Assembly: GCA_031256995.1 (NCBI GenBank)
Contig: JAIRPL010000037.1
Span: 1-64,000 of the forward strand
Length of the DNA: 64,000 bases
Direction: 5' to 3'
Source of the DNA: Puniceicoccales bacterium
Lineage (GTDB): Bacteria > Verrucomicrobiota > Verrucomicrobiia > Opitutales > UBA953
The notes under the pieces were generated by a model. The model made no database searches, was not told the DNA's origin, and saw nothing but the letters and a program-made list of their open reading frames with translations. The position numbers were made by a program, and so were the translations under genes. Below, in pieces: positions 29,901 through 37,700 of the stretch (position 1 is its first letter; each line of letters opens with the position of its first letter).

Positions 29901-32900
29901 GGCGCGGGGACCCTCGTCGTCACGGGCGAGATCACGGCCCCGTTCCGCGTTGGCGAGGGTGTGCTGGCGGGGACCGGGCGGATCACGGATCCGTCGTTCG
30001 CCGGGGGGGTGGTCATTTCGCCCGGCCTCAATGGGGTGCCGGGCGGGGTGCTCCGCCTTGGCCATGCGGGTGGCGTCGTGGAGCTGGAGGGCGTCACCCT
30101 GCGCCTCCTCCCGGATGCCGGCGGCGGCGTGCTGGCCGTCGAGGGCGACGCCTCCTTCGGCGTCTCCACGCCCAACACGCTGGACCTGCGCGACGCGGCC
30201 GGCGTGGGCGCCGCCAACACACGGCGTGTGATCCTCACGGCCACAGGCTCGCTGCGGCATGGCGAGCTGGCGGCCACGCTTTTTGAATGCCGCGGGATCC
30301 AGCTCAATGACGCGACCTCGCGCCACAAGGCGACGCTCGCCGTCGAGGGCGGCAGCCTCGTGCTCTCCACCTGGGCGGAGGCGTCGGGCGAGATGATCTG
30401 GACCGGCCAGTCCGTCTGGGACAAGGCGGGTGAGGACTGGTTGTACAGCGCGCCGGGGGCGGTCTTCAAGGACGGCGACAAGGTGCGTTTCAACGCCGAG
30501 CACGGCTCCAGGAACGTGGATGTCACAAGCAACGGCGGCGGTGTGCTGGTCGGGCAGATGGATGTCGAGAGCGGCGAATGGCGTTTTGACGGCGGGAAGA
30601 TCGCCGGGACAAATGTCCGCACTTCCGCCCCCGATGTCACGGGTGACGGCTGGCTTTATGTCCATGCCGGGGCCTCCGCCGCGTTTGGCAACGAGCTTGA
30701 ATACGTGGGCGGGGGGATCTCCGGGGTTGTCGTCTTCGAGCGCGCGGTCCGGTTTGACGTCCCCCTGCGGATCCAGCGCGGCGGCTCGGCGCATCTTGAC
30801 CAGATCTCCACGCTCGACACGCCGGGTGTCCAGCTCGATGGCGAGCTTGTCGTCACGCGCTCGTCCGGCCGCTCCCTCACGCTTTCCGCGCCGCTTTCCG
30901 GCTCCGGGTCGCTGGTCCTTCTGGGCGATGGCGACGGGGTCTCCGGCGGCGTGATTGTCCTTTCCGAGCAGAACACGCACACCGGCGGCACGACCGTCTC
31001 CGGCGGGGTGACCCTGTCGCTCCCCTCGGACATGCCCCTTGGGCTTGGGGTGGCCCGCCTTGACGGGGCGTCCCTGGAGCTGTCCGGGACGTCCTACGCC
31101 AAGGCGTGGGAGCTTGGCCCGGCGGGCGGCGTCTTGCGCGTCGCCTCCGCCGACGCCTCCGTCCTCTTCGCGTCCCCGCTTTCACGGGTTGGCGAAAGCT
31201 CCGACGCCTCGCACCCCCTTGCCAAGGAAGGGCCTGGCGCGTTGCGCATCACCTCCCCGGCGGATGTCGGCCCGGTTGCCGTGCGCGGTGGAAAGCTTGT
31301 GCTGGCCGCGCCGGTCGGCGCCGTCACGGACGCCGGGGCGCGCCATGCCGCGCCGCTCACCCTTGCCGCCGGCGCCGTGCTGGAGGTTGAGAACGCCGCG
31401 TCGCAGACGTTTTCCGGCCCTGTCACCGGCCCGGGCCTGCTGCGCCATACCGGCTCGGGGGACCTTGTCCTTGGCGACGCCTCCTCCGCCGCCGGGGCGG
31501 CCGTGGCTGCGGCGGTCAGCCTTGCCTCGCTGGAGAACCAGCGCGGGCTGCTCGTGCTCGGCGCGCCGGTGTCGATCGCCCGTTCGCTGGACAATGCGGG
31601 CACGCTTGAGGCGCTCGCGCCCGTCGTGCTTGACCCCGCGGCCGTCTCCGGCGCGGATTCCGGGGCCGGCTTCACGGAGGCCGCCACCCTGGCCAACTCC
31701 GGCCGGTTTTCCGCGCCCGCGCTCCGCTCCACCGTGCCGCTGATGAACACCGGGACCCTTGCGCTTTCCGCCGGCTCCGAAGCGGGGGCGACCGGGCACC
31801 TTGCCCTGGATGCGCAGGCCCCGCTCGTGAACAATGGCGATCTGGAGGCCCGCACCCTTTCCGCCGGCGCCCCGCTGCTCAACAACGGCTCGCTCTGGCT
31901 TGGGGCCGCGGCGGATCCCGCCGTCGAGGCGTCCATCGGGACGCCTGCGGGCCACCTCTCCCTCACGGACGCCGCGCCGCTGACCAACAACGGCACCTTG
32001 CGCCTTGTCTCATTCGACATCCACGGCGGCCTTTTCAATGCCGGGATCGCCGAGGTTTCCGGTTCGGCCAGGCTGGCCTCGGCCTCGGCGGTGGTGGGCA
32101 GCAACAACTCCGGCCGCCTTTCCGTCGCCGGTTCCCTCGGCGTCACGGGCAATTTTGACAACTCCGGGACCCTTTCCGCCGCCGATGCCTCCGTCTCGGG
32201 CGGCACGCTCAGCAACGGGGGGACCGTGGTGATTTCCGGCTCCCTGGCCGCCAGCGTCCGCAATGAAGGGATTTTGCGGGCAGGCTCGCTTGCGGGCGAC
32301 CTGGAGAATGCCGGTTACGGCGCCTCGGCGACGCTCGGCGGCGTCTCGGGGGATGTCCTCAACCGCGGGCGCTACCGCGCGCTTGGCGCCGTCTCCGGCT
32401 CCTTTGCCAATCACGACAACGCCACGCTGAACCTCGATTCCAGCCTGGCGGGCCACTCCATCTCCGGCGCGCTCGCCAATTCCGGCTTCATCCACTTCGA
32501 CAGTTTCGGGCAGGAGCTTCGCGCGGGTTCGCTCTCCAATGCCGCGCCCGGCTCGCCCGGCCACTATTCCCTGGAGATCGTCCTTGGCGACACGGCCGCC
32601 AGCGACCGCATCACGCTGCCGCAGGGCGCCGCCGTCACCGGGACGCACATTTTCACCATTCGCACGGTTCGTGGGGGTGAGAACGCAACCAAGTCGACGA
32701 CACACGCCCTTGCCACGCCGGAGGCCGACTATTCCCGCGCGACCCTGCGGCTGGCCGCGCCCGTGGAGGCGGGCTTGTACAGCTACGGGCTTGTTGACGA
32801 ACGGACCCCTGTCCTGGGCGCCCTCGGCTACTCCAGCGCCGCCAAGGCTGCCGTGAATTCCGCCACCGCGCCCTCCACGGCATGGTTCTCCCAGCTGGAC

Positions 32901-33800
32901 AACATCCACTCGCGCCTTGGCGAATTCCGCGCCCCCGCCGCGCCGGATGCCGCCACGCCGGAGGCGCCCGCCCAGCGCGCCTCCAACGCCGTCTGGCTGC
33001 GAGCCCACTCGGCGCAGATCAACGCCAGCCCGGCGCAGGAGGGCCTCGATCCCTATCGCCAATACCAGCACGGGGCCGATGTCGGCTATGACCATGCCTT
33101 TGCCACGCATTCCGCCGCGCGCCTTTATCTCGGCGTCGGCGCAGGCTACCAAATGACCCGCGCGGACGTCCGTGCGTCGGCCTTGTCGCGTGCCGAGACC
33201 GCGTCGGCGACCGTCGGCGCCTATGCCACATGGGTCCACGACGCCGGCTGGTTTGCCGACCTCTACGCCAAGGGCCAATACACGAGCGCGGACATTTCCG
33301 CGCCGTCCGTTCGCGCCGATTACGCCACGACCCTCGTTGGCGCGTCCATCGAGCTGGGGAAACGTTTCACGTTTGGCGCCGGCTGGTATCTCGAACCCGC
33401 CGTCCAGTTTGCCTATTCCCGCCATCTTGGCACGGATTACACCCTGCCCGGCGTCGATGCTGCCGCGCCGGGTGTCCCCGTGCACCATGCCGACTCGGAC
33501 ACCTACCGCTTTGTGGAACGCCTTCGCGTCGGGAAATTCCATTACCTTGGCGCGCGTTTTGGGCACATCCAGCCCCACCTCGAGGCAGCCCTGGAGCGGC
33601 AGGACAGCGATGGCGGCCAGATTCGCGCCGGGGATGAGCGCTTCAATCCCACGACGGATGGTTTGCGGGGGCATTTTGGGGCCGGTCTGTCCTGGCACCC
33701 GACCGCCTTCACGCAATTCACGCTTTCCTACGCCTACACGTTTGGCGACGCCTACCGCCGCCCCTATTCCATCTCCATCTCGGCACGCACCTCCTTCTAA
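17955..33800 (+). CDS. giant autotransporter (5281 residues), beta-strand-repeat passenger and C-terminal barrel
   Basis: A type V secreted surface protein. The signal peptide covers residues 1-52 (LSRAALFAATALGASAVF, ending PQALAA). The passenger is a very long predicted beta-helix with about sixteen autotransporter-associated repeats of the form KTGAGTLxLSGxNTYTG. Two W/GD modules (about residues 1797-1875 and 4147-4220) are shared with the PEP-CTERM protein encoded downstream. Residues about 4515-4870 form a stalk of roughly fourteen short LxNxGxLxA repeats (PLVNNGDLEA, NFDNSGTLSA). The last 270 residues are an autotransporter barrel starting at VWLRAHSAQ and ending in aromatic SARTSF, the signal for BAM-mediated insertion. 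The frame is uninterrupted. The start is the ATG at 17955; an in-frame TTG at 17937 is less likely. Adhesion or surface coating is inferred. Confidence 0.93.
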   Translation: MPIPKPAFLFAQPARPGRTPRALLSRAALFAATALGASAVFSPALAPQALAATVGQLTGSASRVIAASDVLEVTGATHFRSSGAGYTSAAYAGDIYSGVLSGTGAFVLSDGTLRLDAKQTFSGGITVTGADSVLIFNTQKDAFNNVAGNAIRVLDGGTLVFGKNDTTNSYPAMPIYLYGASDTVRSSLENSYQYNKLGALFMKNGDLVIAANGYSDAKWRSYSLNGVVTVQAEPDATAENPTVSRIYTKEGVLDPNIHLGANSHGTTTTFMVEANALLDVSSILVNRADNLAASNLTKEGAGKMLITGLNTYTGTTIVSGGILQVGDASNPDPAARVDAGSISTTSGVTIAAGAVVRFDIGTASPLHNSTFGKSISGAGVFQKDGPGKLTIAVQNLPPIFDVLGGHLALTGTDKTTVRTISVMGTAEVPATLEFVGTKILGGNHWMLSSSESEPNLANTKLYLGPYATLLFATGKTNEQAIPYIWMRGGTIAVNNGGSSSSGFEAATVPPVVVVERPAGATGTDVWTSYIIDGNTTNQSAVHPYRNGTTFQVAENAALSVQANLILGSNNTQTTGITKTGAGTLILSGANGWGNLYKGGTTINAGTVELDYTRAGSPATNIIATGTPLTLSGGSLVVKGKAGQNGIVETFSGTTSTAQTNSTIRIEKGAATAITLALGTLAVNGALRLEGADLPRYNSGYTIGTTNYTTTTSAGANDGATRLKGVVLGGAWASTLASGAPSGSYYIVPLSSTTRISVHQGMLVHSTGASTDRSYEIYDGGGTPGAVTISAGAETTIESLLFSATTAGTINNTSCIRVTSGEIVKTADSAMLTIGLAPGDGSTNKIVPERGNVAGTVKLVNNATDPDSLLVVNSAISNPGSNPASLSVSGTAPVVLAGKNDFKGSLTILGPAPVIIKGDNGGHTSSTAASFTGPVTIAPGATLRFSNVPGQTVQCYYNTFAIGAGGTLQVDTDAVTYFLQGAISGEGALVKTGSGGLGISNTPNDTFTGGTYIYGGYIGINCSGPTSSIKGTVYIFEGASLQLNASDATGHGNSDTNPTGQIDHIVLNGGTLLWNNNGNQTFSFNKGGLEMTAGTFRQSTTGGRVSIRAGTPIITHATSAPSRIGPMNFDLRSNDLRFIVEKGTVPVSNGISVDLLMEAVIRDYPGFNNVIQKYGDGLMRLTGTSQYTGGTVINAGTISTNNTAGLGTSPVTLRAGAVFHYDGATPFTLNASTSAPIGNNAAGSSLAGNNPGDYGVIDVSAGSTVVLNTTLGGGAAQSRILKRGEGTLVIGGAGDNNGGHIILDAGRLELNKSANFVAGGPKATGFGDHDFIVNGGLAILTGGAVSEANPGNGMQFYKDTKWQINGGSVDLNGRSVALASLGSTGPGGIVTNASGAGLSNLWFTNNIVNGYHDNETYAGRITGNVGIVIAAGSNRIQGLSGVNTYTGATQITSGTLLLSGAGKLGATPVTVGAAGRLLLEAPGAIGSIASLDVTTAGAKLEIAASQTLSAAYSDASGAGILFSGTGAPVLTFATGATVNAAVSGPGVLAFSGGTSTLANTGNAHTGGTRVLGGATLLFANPAVFGPAGVTLDNGTLSPAGASALNLAATSVTVNAGGGTLNAGAADVSLGAVSGAGTLRNAGSGTASIRSFTSGMIAGGKWLLADGAVLAGAVVSGPGAVASLGIAGSPAGTASLGTLSTPQGVSFHTRLSGGDVSDRYAVTSGAVAFGAGNFVRINTALAGDYTIATAPGGFSGHDNPANLLLVVGAESLGNTHNLADFSVKNSTELHLDLKIVSVPLVWGGDSQNAWDAVQENRPWEDAVSPVAGNFFARGDRVFFTAAGAQSPAVTVGAGVGVSDMFVTGGAYTFSGQGITGSAALATGGAHAFGGAGADSARGALEVSGAGTVADFSGTPLSFAGGVSVAGGARLRLSNGAQVSATPSLTVGGASGVAGILEAGGAIVLNPSTQVSMGLAGAEFSLPGALDRLTIGAGSLSGGGADGVAFTKTGAGVLALSGDNTFTGRVVVGRGTLEIGSGGDGRHALGSPATNALWLGSASSAATLSVPSGADAAVSLGGREVVVGAAGAVFEVGQGRALSIGGALSGDGSAAAAGIVISKTGNGMLEISGDNSLSLHGTIAVRQGALSISSAENLGASSNVILLGNDVAVAISTGGLRVPGSGVLRLANPVAFSGAGGVIDVDGAAGRLVLDGPLGNGAGQATAGSARALTKTGAGTLVLAADSTDGLGVDGSGTPLGASPAGALAGNAAVEQGTLLLLAPGVLGVDGAGQGEAFTPFSLALGSAGHTGRLDIAADIGGGGAIVAAFTPESPFQLGRRSIALGDAGGVIHVAENISAEHSGALSGGMLTKDGLGVLTLRGANAGLDDAGNPVPAGAAHTGAVHVREGTLVLAHAGAGADPLVDAAGVGAVTLGSASTSGVLRVAVSGVLGNDLATVAGAPLSTLEIAPHAGGAAPAVTLRGANLGFSGLFAVAPGASLAFASAAEIGGAGGVSSFLLGAPELNPDAPLGTPGALVFAPDFSNPDAGARTLSLGASHSIVLGASGGAFRVEAPDSGTPATLVLGGAVSGATLVKTGGGRLVLNAQNSFHGLSIEDGVVFATLGVEGLGNGGSPLSLGGASTSGTLETAGSFSLGTRPVSVNAGGGVLLVPSGAAGYDGSGLSSDSTAAVLEKKGAGTFRIAAAQPAFLGVLALSGGTTRLGGEDALANAAALRVENGATAFAERAQSFQSLVIGENSVFTFDTAIDAASRNLSVNALDLGGSLRNATTVTVLSPDASDPSRPGILTIRAGQTAAPRDLILGPNTVFNVESADAVVTTSLGAISFQGLASDPAHGGADTRTIINIASYNHEPRYVIARATDISGGGFRATVAFRDALPGTPAIALPAAPDRDLFLSVDARVERSATGGAELVVSSSLVWESVSPGAAHGVFNIGASPDGTTPATFTLGEIPDILAKDNLLVDNLLATGTGLDGDAAHNPDDASDANAGGAWDGRTLVKRGVGTLVLAGSNAYTGRTIIENGSILALRADSLGAAGADGVWAPVVFDASNGVHSGGGDAVRRLRFDIESRHSGGFSRDVTGDGILEKSGAGRLSIFGALSHSGGTRVYDGTLALAASGSLGGALVLDSSEGGLRGGAGQPAAGSPRFDISEKGAGAVVLLESVSADFRSALLLGAATLQLGSAGTDGAGAVAGVISGAGGRLVKDGAGLLSLSGANTFTGGMELRGDGSIHAGHASALGSGVFLHAGSGALAIAPGLALRNDITLAGGGAREFFNDGAVSLSGRFTVEDGGGAVLLKTGAGELRMENTAALDALGPGSVLRIDAGSVFLAGSRLAASLEGAGALSASLPSSAATFVFSGPAGGYTGSFTMERGVLAADAGTSAALRTGTLRLSPVSTLSVGEGASGAPLGAVVANGGTLRFAFGAYSPAGLLEAESLDLSAGVVARLELSGPLSLSAADPAGRNLFALNAGNPAATMRLASAAHVTAPDALANPGASVSWLDTGGADVLAGPVTRVVTDSPGGARLGTASITYTPRLVDDASASAGMAPGILLDAVLETLTAEAGAVIPLRLPPGADASNAVLQARLRGAGGFAFSGPGVATVGKAGGQNDYSGPTSIDAATLVLGADGALGRTSSLTLTGSAVLDMAGASQDVRSLYGEPGTVLRLGALGVGGSGVFDGLLEGGPGASIVKTGPGTLELSAASPAAPALAVRGGSLVVSGLLGVDSPGATDAFHAADIVLDGGSLVFASESGSQTLSGKLSAGMGAGGSLVKRGGGRLALSNAANTHAQTIAEAGVLAIADGGALGSGVAVLSGGVVLEFSGESGKSYSHPLSIGAGGAVFATPASEGPGFSAAFSAGILGESSTSSITIEGPGEVDLSGADAAYAGETLLRGGTLAIARDSNLGQGGRVFDGGTLRLCEGAALRSTWVAAGGGGAILVDGEGVLASWGGDIFARTGAGPDPAPVTKGGAGTLVVTGEITAPFRVGEGVLAGTGRITDPSFAGGVVISPGLNGVPGGVLRLGHAGGVVELEGVTLRLLPDAGGGVLAVEGDASFGVSTPNTLDLRDAAGVGAANTRRVILTATGSLRHGELAATLFECRGIQLNDATSRHKATLAVEGGSLVLSTWAEASGEMIWTGQSVWDKAGEDWLYSAPGAVFKDGDKVRFNAEHGSRNVDVTSNGGGVLVGQMDVESGEWRFDGGKIAGTNVRTSAPDVTGDGWLYVHAGASAAFGNELEYVGGGISGVVVFERAVRFDVPLRIQRGGSAHLDQISTLDTPGVQLDGELVVTRSSGRSLTLSAPLSGSGSLVLLGDGDGVSGGVIVLSEQNTHTGGTTVSGGVTLSLPSDMPLGLGVARLDGASLELSGTSYAKAWELGPAGGVLRVASADASVLFASPLSRVGESSDASHPLAKEGPGALRITSPADVGPVAVRGGKLVLAAPVGAVTDAGARHAAPLTLAAGAVLEVENAASQTFSGPVTGPGLLRHTGSGDLVLGDASSAAGAAVAAAVSLASLENQRGLLVLGAPVSIARSLDNAGTLEALAPVVLDPAAVSGADSGAGFTEAATLANSGRFSAPALRSTVPLMNTGTLALSAGSEAGATGHLALDAQAPLVNNGDLEARTLSAGAPLLNNGSLWLGAAADPAVEASIGTPAGHLSLTDAAPLTNNGTLRLVSFDIHGGLFNAGIAEVSGSARLASASAVVGSNNSGRLSVAGSLGVTGNFDNSGTLSAADASVSGGTLSNGGTVVISGSLAASVRNEGILRAGSLAGDLENAGYGASATLGGVSGDVLNRGRYRALGAVSGSFANHDNATLNLDSSLAGHSISGALANSGFIHFDSFGQELRAGSLSNAAPGSPGHYSLEIVLGDTAASDRITLPQGAAVTGTHIFTIRTVRGGENATKSTTHALATPEADYSRATLRLAAPVEAGLYSYGLVDERTPVLGALGYSSAAKAAVNSATAPSTAWFSQLDNIHSRLGEFRAPAAPDAATPEAPAQRASNAVWLRAHSAQINASPAQEGLDPYRQYQHGADVGYDHAFATHSAARLYLGVGAGYQMTRADVRASALSRAETASATVGAYATWVHDAGWFADLYAKGQYTSADISAPSVRADYATTLVGASIELGKRFTFGAGWYLEPAVQFAYSRHLGTDYTLPGVDAAAPGVPVHHADSDTYRFVERLRVGKFHYLGARFGHIQPHLEAALERQDSDGGQIRAGDERFNPTTDGLRGHFGAGLSWHPTAFTQFTLSYAYTFGDAYRRPYSISISARTSF

Positions 33801-33802
33801 AA

Positions 33803-34100
33803 CGGGGATTTCCGCCGGCCGTTCCTGGGAAAGTCAGGGCGTGCCGGCGCGGTTCATGCCCTCCTTTAGAAACCGGATTTCCGCCGGCCTTGCCCTCGTG
33901 AGGCCGCGTGGAAAGTGGCGTGTTCACCCCGTGCTGTCCCCGGTCCCGTCGCGGCTCATGGCCCCCCGCAGGACCGCGTGGAATGCGGAGTGTTTACCGG
34001 CCCTTCTGACGCCGGGATTCCGCCAGCCGTGTCCTCTTGAAGGTGCAAAAGCCGCGAACCCGCTCCCAGTCTTCTGGAACCGGGATTCCCGCCGGCCTTG
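33803..34100. repeat. degenerate 69-base tandem array, about five units
   Basis: The motif CCGGGATTTCCGCCGGCC recurs, with changes, at 33803-33820, 33873-33889, about 33938-33955 (weak), 34012-34027 and 34080-34097, a spacing of 68-71 bases. A second motif, GCGTGGAAxGxGGxGTGTT, recurs 69 bases apart at 33907 and 33976. The units diverge throughout and there are no cas genes, so this is not a CRISPR array. It begins three bases after the autotransporter stop codon. Confidence 0.65.
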
Positions 34101-34150
34101 CCCGCCCGCGCTTTTTTTGGGGGGCGCTTGCGCATTCCGGAACCTTTCGC

Positions 34151-34305
34151 CCTGGCGCTGGCACTGCCGTTGGCGCTGAAGCTGGCGCTGCTGTTGGCGT
34201 TGAAACGCGGCGGTTTCGGTGAAACCGCCCTGCCACGGAACTGCCGTTGGCGCTGGTGTTGGCGCTGGCGCGGTTGTTCCGGGCGATTTGGCACTGGCGC
34301 TGCCG
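34151..34305. repeat. GGCGCTG-rich short repeat tract with a perfect hairpin
   Basis: TGGCGCTG or close variants (TGGCGTTG, GGCACTG) recur eight or more times at irregular 6-12 base intervals. Inside the tract, GGCGGTTTC (34209-34217) and GAAACCGCC (34221-34229) form a perfect 9-base hairpin with a three-base loop. It could act as a terminator-like or boundary structure for the convergent surface-protein genes, although no T-run follows it. Confidence 0.55.
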
Positions 34306-34568
34306 TAGCGCGGGTTTCCAAACCTGCTCCTTGAAGTCTGCCCTATTCCCAACGCAGAAAAGGGGCGACCAAGACGCAAACCTGCTCTCCAAACGCCTTT
34401 CGTTGGCATATACCCTCCAAAGCGGCAGAAGACTGCCGCATTCCGGCCAGCCGCGCGCCAAGGCCGCACTCAGCGGCAGCACAAGTGGCGTCGGCAGCGG
34501 GCCGGCTCGCGAATACACGCAATGCCTTGGAACGCGGCGGGGGAGCAGGTTTGGAAACCCGCGCTACG
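34304..34568 (-). repeat. dispersed repeat with inverted ends, copy B (inverted, expanded)
   Basis: The outer ends are GCGGGTTTCCAAACCTGC near 34309-34327 and its complement near 34544-34562. The left part, to about 34375, is the reverse complement of the right half of copy A (complements of TTGGCCGCCCCTTTTT and GGGCAGGCTTCAAGG). The interior then diverges and is longer than in the other copies, so this is either a composite of two copies or an element carrying an insertion. Confidence 0.65.
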
Positions 34569-34629
34569 ACGGAGGTGGGCAGGATTGTTGGTCTCACCCG
34601 GCGCCCGGCGTGGCCGCTGGTGTTGCTCT

Positions 34630-34765
34630 CGGTGCTGGCTTTGGTGCTGGTTTTAGCCGTTTTGGCTTTGGCGGCCTTGGCCGTTTTGGCGGCGTTAGCC
34701 TCGGCTGTTTTGGCAGCCTCGGCTTTGCTGGCCTTGGCCGTTTTGGCGGTGGTTTTGGCGTTTTC
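34630..34765. repeat. GCCAAAACGGCC-type imperfect tandem repeat
   Basis: On the minus strand, units built from GCCAAAAC, GGCCAAGGC and GGCTGCC repeat about every 12-18 bases. The tract spans the end of the PEP-CTERM gene, so the last 20 or so codons of that protein, beyond the basic PEP-CTERM end, are encoded by repeat DNA. Confidence 0.65.
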
Positions 34766-37700
34766 TGGGGCGCAGGAGGGCCAGGGCGAGGGTGGCAAGG
34801 GCGCCGCAGAGGGCGTAGGTGGAGGGTTCGGGGACGAAGGGGATGGCGTAGGTGGTGACCAAGCGCAGGCCTCTGGTGGTGACGCCGCCCTGGGTGCTGG
34901 TGAATTCCTCGACGCGGAATTTGTAGTCGGGGTCCGCGTCGGTGCCCTTGCCAACGAAGGAGATGTCGCCCACGAGGCTCGAGAGGTCGGCGATGAGGTC
35001 GCCGTCGGTGGTGGCGAGGATGGTGTGGGTGTCGCCTTTGAGGATTTTCCCGCCGACGCCGGTCAGCACGATGGCGGTGGCGAGGGTGACGTCGGAGTTG
35101 ATCCTGATGTCGCCGTGGGCGAGGAGGATCTGGTCGTTGGCGTTGCCGCTGATGTCGATGAGGAGGTGCGCGTTGGAGGAAAGGATGAGGTCTCCGCCAG
35201 CGGTGGCGTTGAATGTGAGGGTGCCGATGCGGCCGTAGGCGGTGCCGGGGGAGATTTTGCCGTCGATGGTTGCGCCGCCGCCGCCGGCGCTGACCTGCCC
35301 GGTCCCGGCGAGGGTACCGTTTTCGCCGACGGTGACGGCGGTTGCGGCTTGGGTGATGTTGGCGAGGACGACGGTTCCGCCGATAATGCTGAATTCCCCG
35401 GCGTAGGCTTGGTTCGCGGCGAGGGTGAGGGTGCCTGTGCCGGTCTTGTAGAGGTTGCCGTCGCCGCTGATGGTGCCGCGGTAGGTGTAGGGCGTGTCGC
35501 GCTTGAATTCGACGTAGCTTTTGCCGCCGACTTGGACGCCCTGCCTGTCGTCTGTTCCGAGCCTGCCACCGTCGGCGAGAATGAGCCTGGAGGAGATGGA
35601 GTCGATGTTCAGGGCGCCTCCGTTGGTGATGTTGAGTGGGGCGGCGAGGGTGACGTGCGCGCCGCCGGAGATTTGCAGGTCGCCGCGCAGGATGGTGTCG
35701 CCCTGGAAGATCGCGTCGGCGTTCGAGATGGTGGCGCCGTGGAAATCGACGGGGACCTGGAATATGGCGGTGGCACTATTTTCGACATAGAGCATGCCGT
35801 CTGTGAGCGGCGCATAGGTGCTGGTCGCGGCGGTGTGGTAGGTCGAGCTGCTGGTGCTGCCGCGGATTTCGCCGCCGGTGAATGTGAAGGTGGCGTCGCG
35901 CACACGCATGCGGGCGACGGTGACGCCGCCCTGGTCCACGGCGATGTCATGGGTGCCGGCGGTGCTTGTGAAGCTGACGAGGTCGCCGTGAAGGAAGGTG
36001 TTTGTGGGGGTGGTGTTTCCCGAGTCGACGGTGACGTTGCCACTCCAGTTGGGCGCGGTCTGGGTCGAGAGTTCACTCTTCCAAACGCCCGCGCCGTCGG
36101 CCCCGGTCCACGTGTTTTCGATGTTTCCCCAGATGGTCTCGACGTGAAGATAGAGTTTGTTCGCCTTGGAGTCCGGGGCGTCGGGGTTGTGGTCGCGCAG
36201 CTCCCCGACGACGTAATTGCGGCCGCCCGGCGGTGGTGGCGTTGCGGCGCCGACCGGGGTCACGGGGTTGTTGTTGATGGTGAGGTTTGCCGTGGAAAGA
36301 AATCCCGTTGTGGCGACGGAGTGGTCCGGCAGGGCGGTGGCGTCGAGGAGGTAGTAATTCCCCACGAATCCAACATCTCCCACGATCTCGATTTTGTTGG
36401 CGCCAGGGAGGACATATGAGTCCGGGCCGCCGATGTGCGGTTTATTTCCGCCCTCGAGCCTGAGCATTGCCACGGTGCCTCCGGGTGTGGGCGTTATTCC
36501 AGTTCCAAGTTCAAAGCGCAGGGTGGAATTTTGCTCAAAGCACAGATTTCCGCTTGCGAGTACGTTGTTTGTTCCTTCAATGGCGAGGTTTGTGCCAGAG
36601 CAGAGGACGTAACTGCCAAACGACGTCGGAGAATTCTCATCGTAAGTTTGGTAACGCGCCCCCCCGGACAATTTGTGGGTGTTGCCAGGGCCGCTGACAT
36701 CTGTATACCCCGGAATAAACGCCCGCGCATGCTCCCCAATCTGCGCAAAGGTGCCGTTCTCGTAAGATCCGATATAAACTTTATAACCAGACGTATTCGA
36801 TGGTGATTTTACGGCTTTGATGCCATCATAGAGTTCGATGGTGGTAGCAACATCTACGAGATCGCAGATTTGGATAGTGGCATCGTGGCTTGTTGAACTT
36901 TCGTCTTCCTTGAGATAGATCGCGCGTTGGATCTGGTTTGTGCCTGTGCCGACAGTGTTGTTCTGAATTCTGAAAACATCGCCAGGTTTGGATCCCGATC
37001 CTAAATATAAGTTAACTTCATCTTTCCATTCCATGTGAATGGCTCCCCCTGTTTCCATAGAGGCTCCGTCCGTCAATGCGGCTTTGTTTCCAGAGATTTC
37101 GCCGCCATCATCGGGGGAGATAGACAGTAAACTATGGCTTGACGAATTCATGTATATCGCACCACCCGCCAGCCCCGCTTGATTGTTTGTAATGAGCATC
37201 TTCCCAGCGGATTCTAAATAAACCCATGGATTTCGGGTAGCATGTGGAGCGGGAGAAATCAGGGAGATTGCACCACCGTATTCAGCAGCATAATTTTCCT
37301 TGATGACCATCTTCTGATCACCAAGCTGAGGACTCGATGAACGGGTTGATAATTTTAGTTGAATATTGCCATAAGTGTTTGTCGTTAAAGCGGATTCTAT
37401 TGCAATCGCCCCGCCGATTCCAGCGGAATTTCCGGAGACAAGGATGCTTGCCGCGTTAACATCCAATAAAATAATTGATCCATTTGCAGCGGAGGTGAGG
37501 GTGCGGAGGTAGAATGCCCCGCCGCTTTTGTTTACGGGTGATCCACTTTGGGCGGCATGGTTGTTGACTACGGAAAAAAGGCTACTCGCATTTATCACAA
37601 CATTTGCGTCGGTTCCATTTGCGTAAATCGCCGCGCCACTGCCACTATTTGACGTGTTGTTTGTGAAGGAAATGTTCCCTGCCGAGATCTGCAATGGACG

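Noticed and set aside
33803-34100. CRISPR array
   Set aside because: The period of about 69 bases is suggestive, but the repeat part diverges as much as the rest, spacers are not uniform and no cas gene is present.
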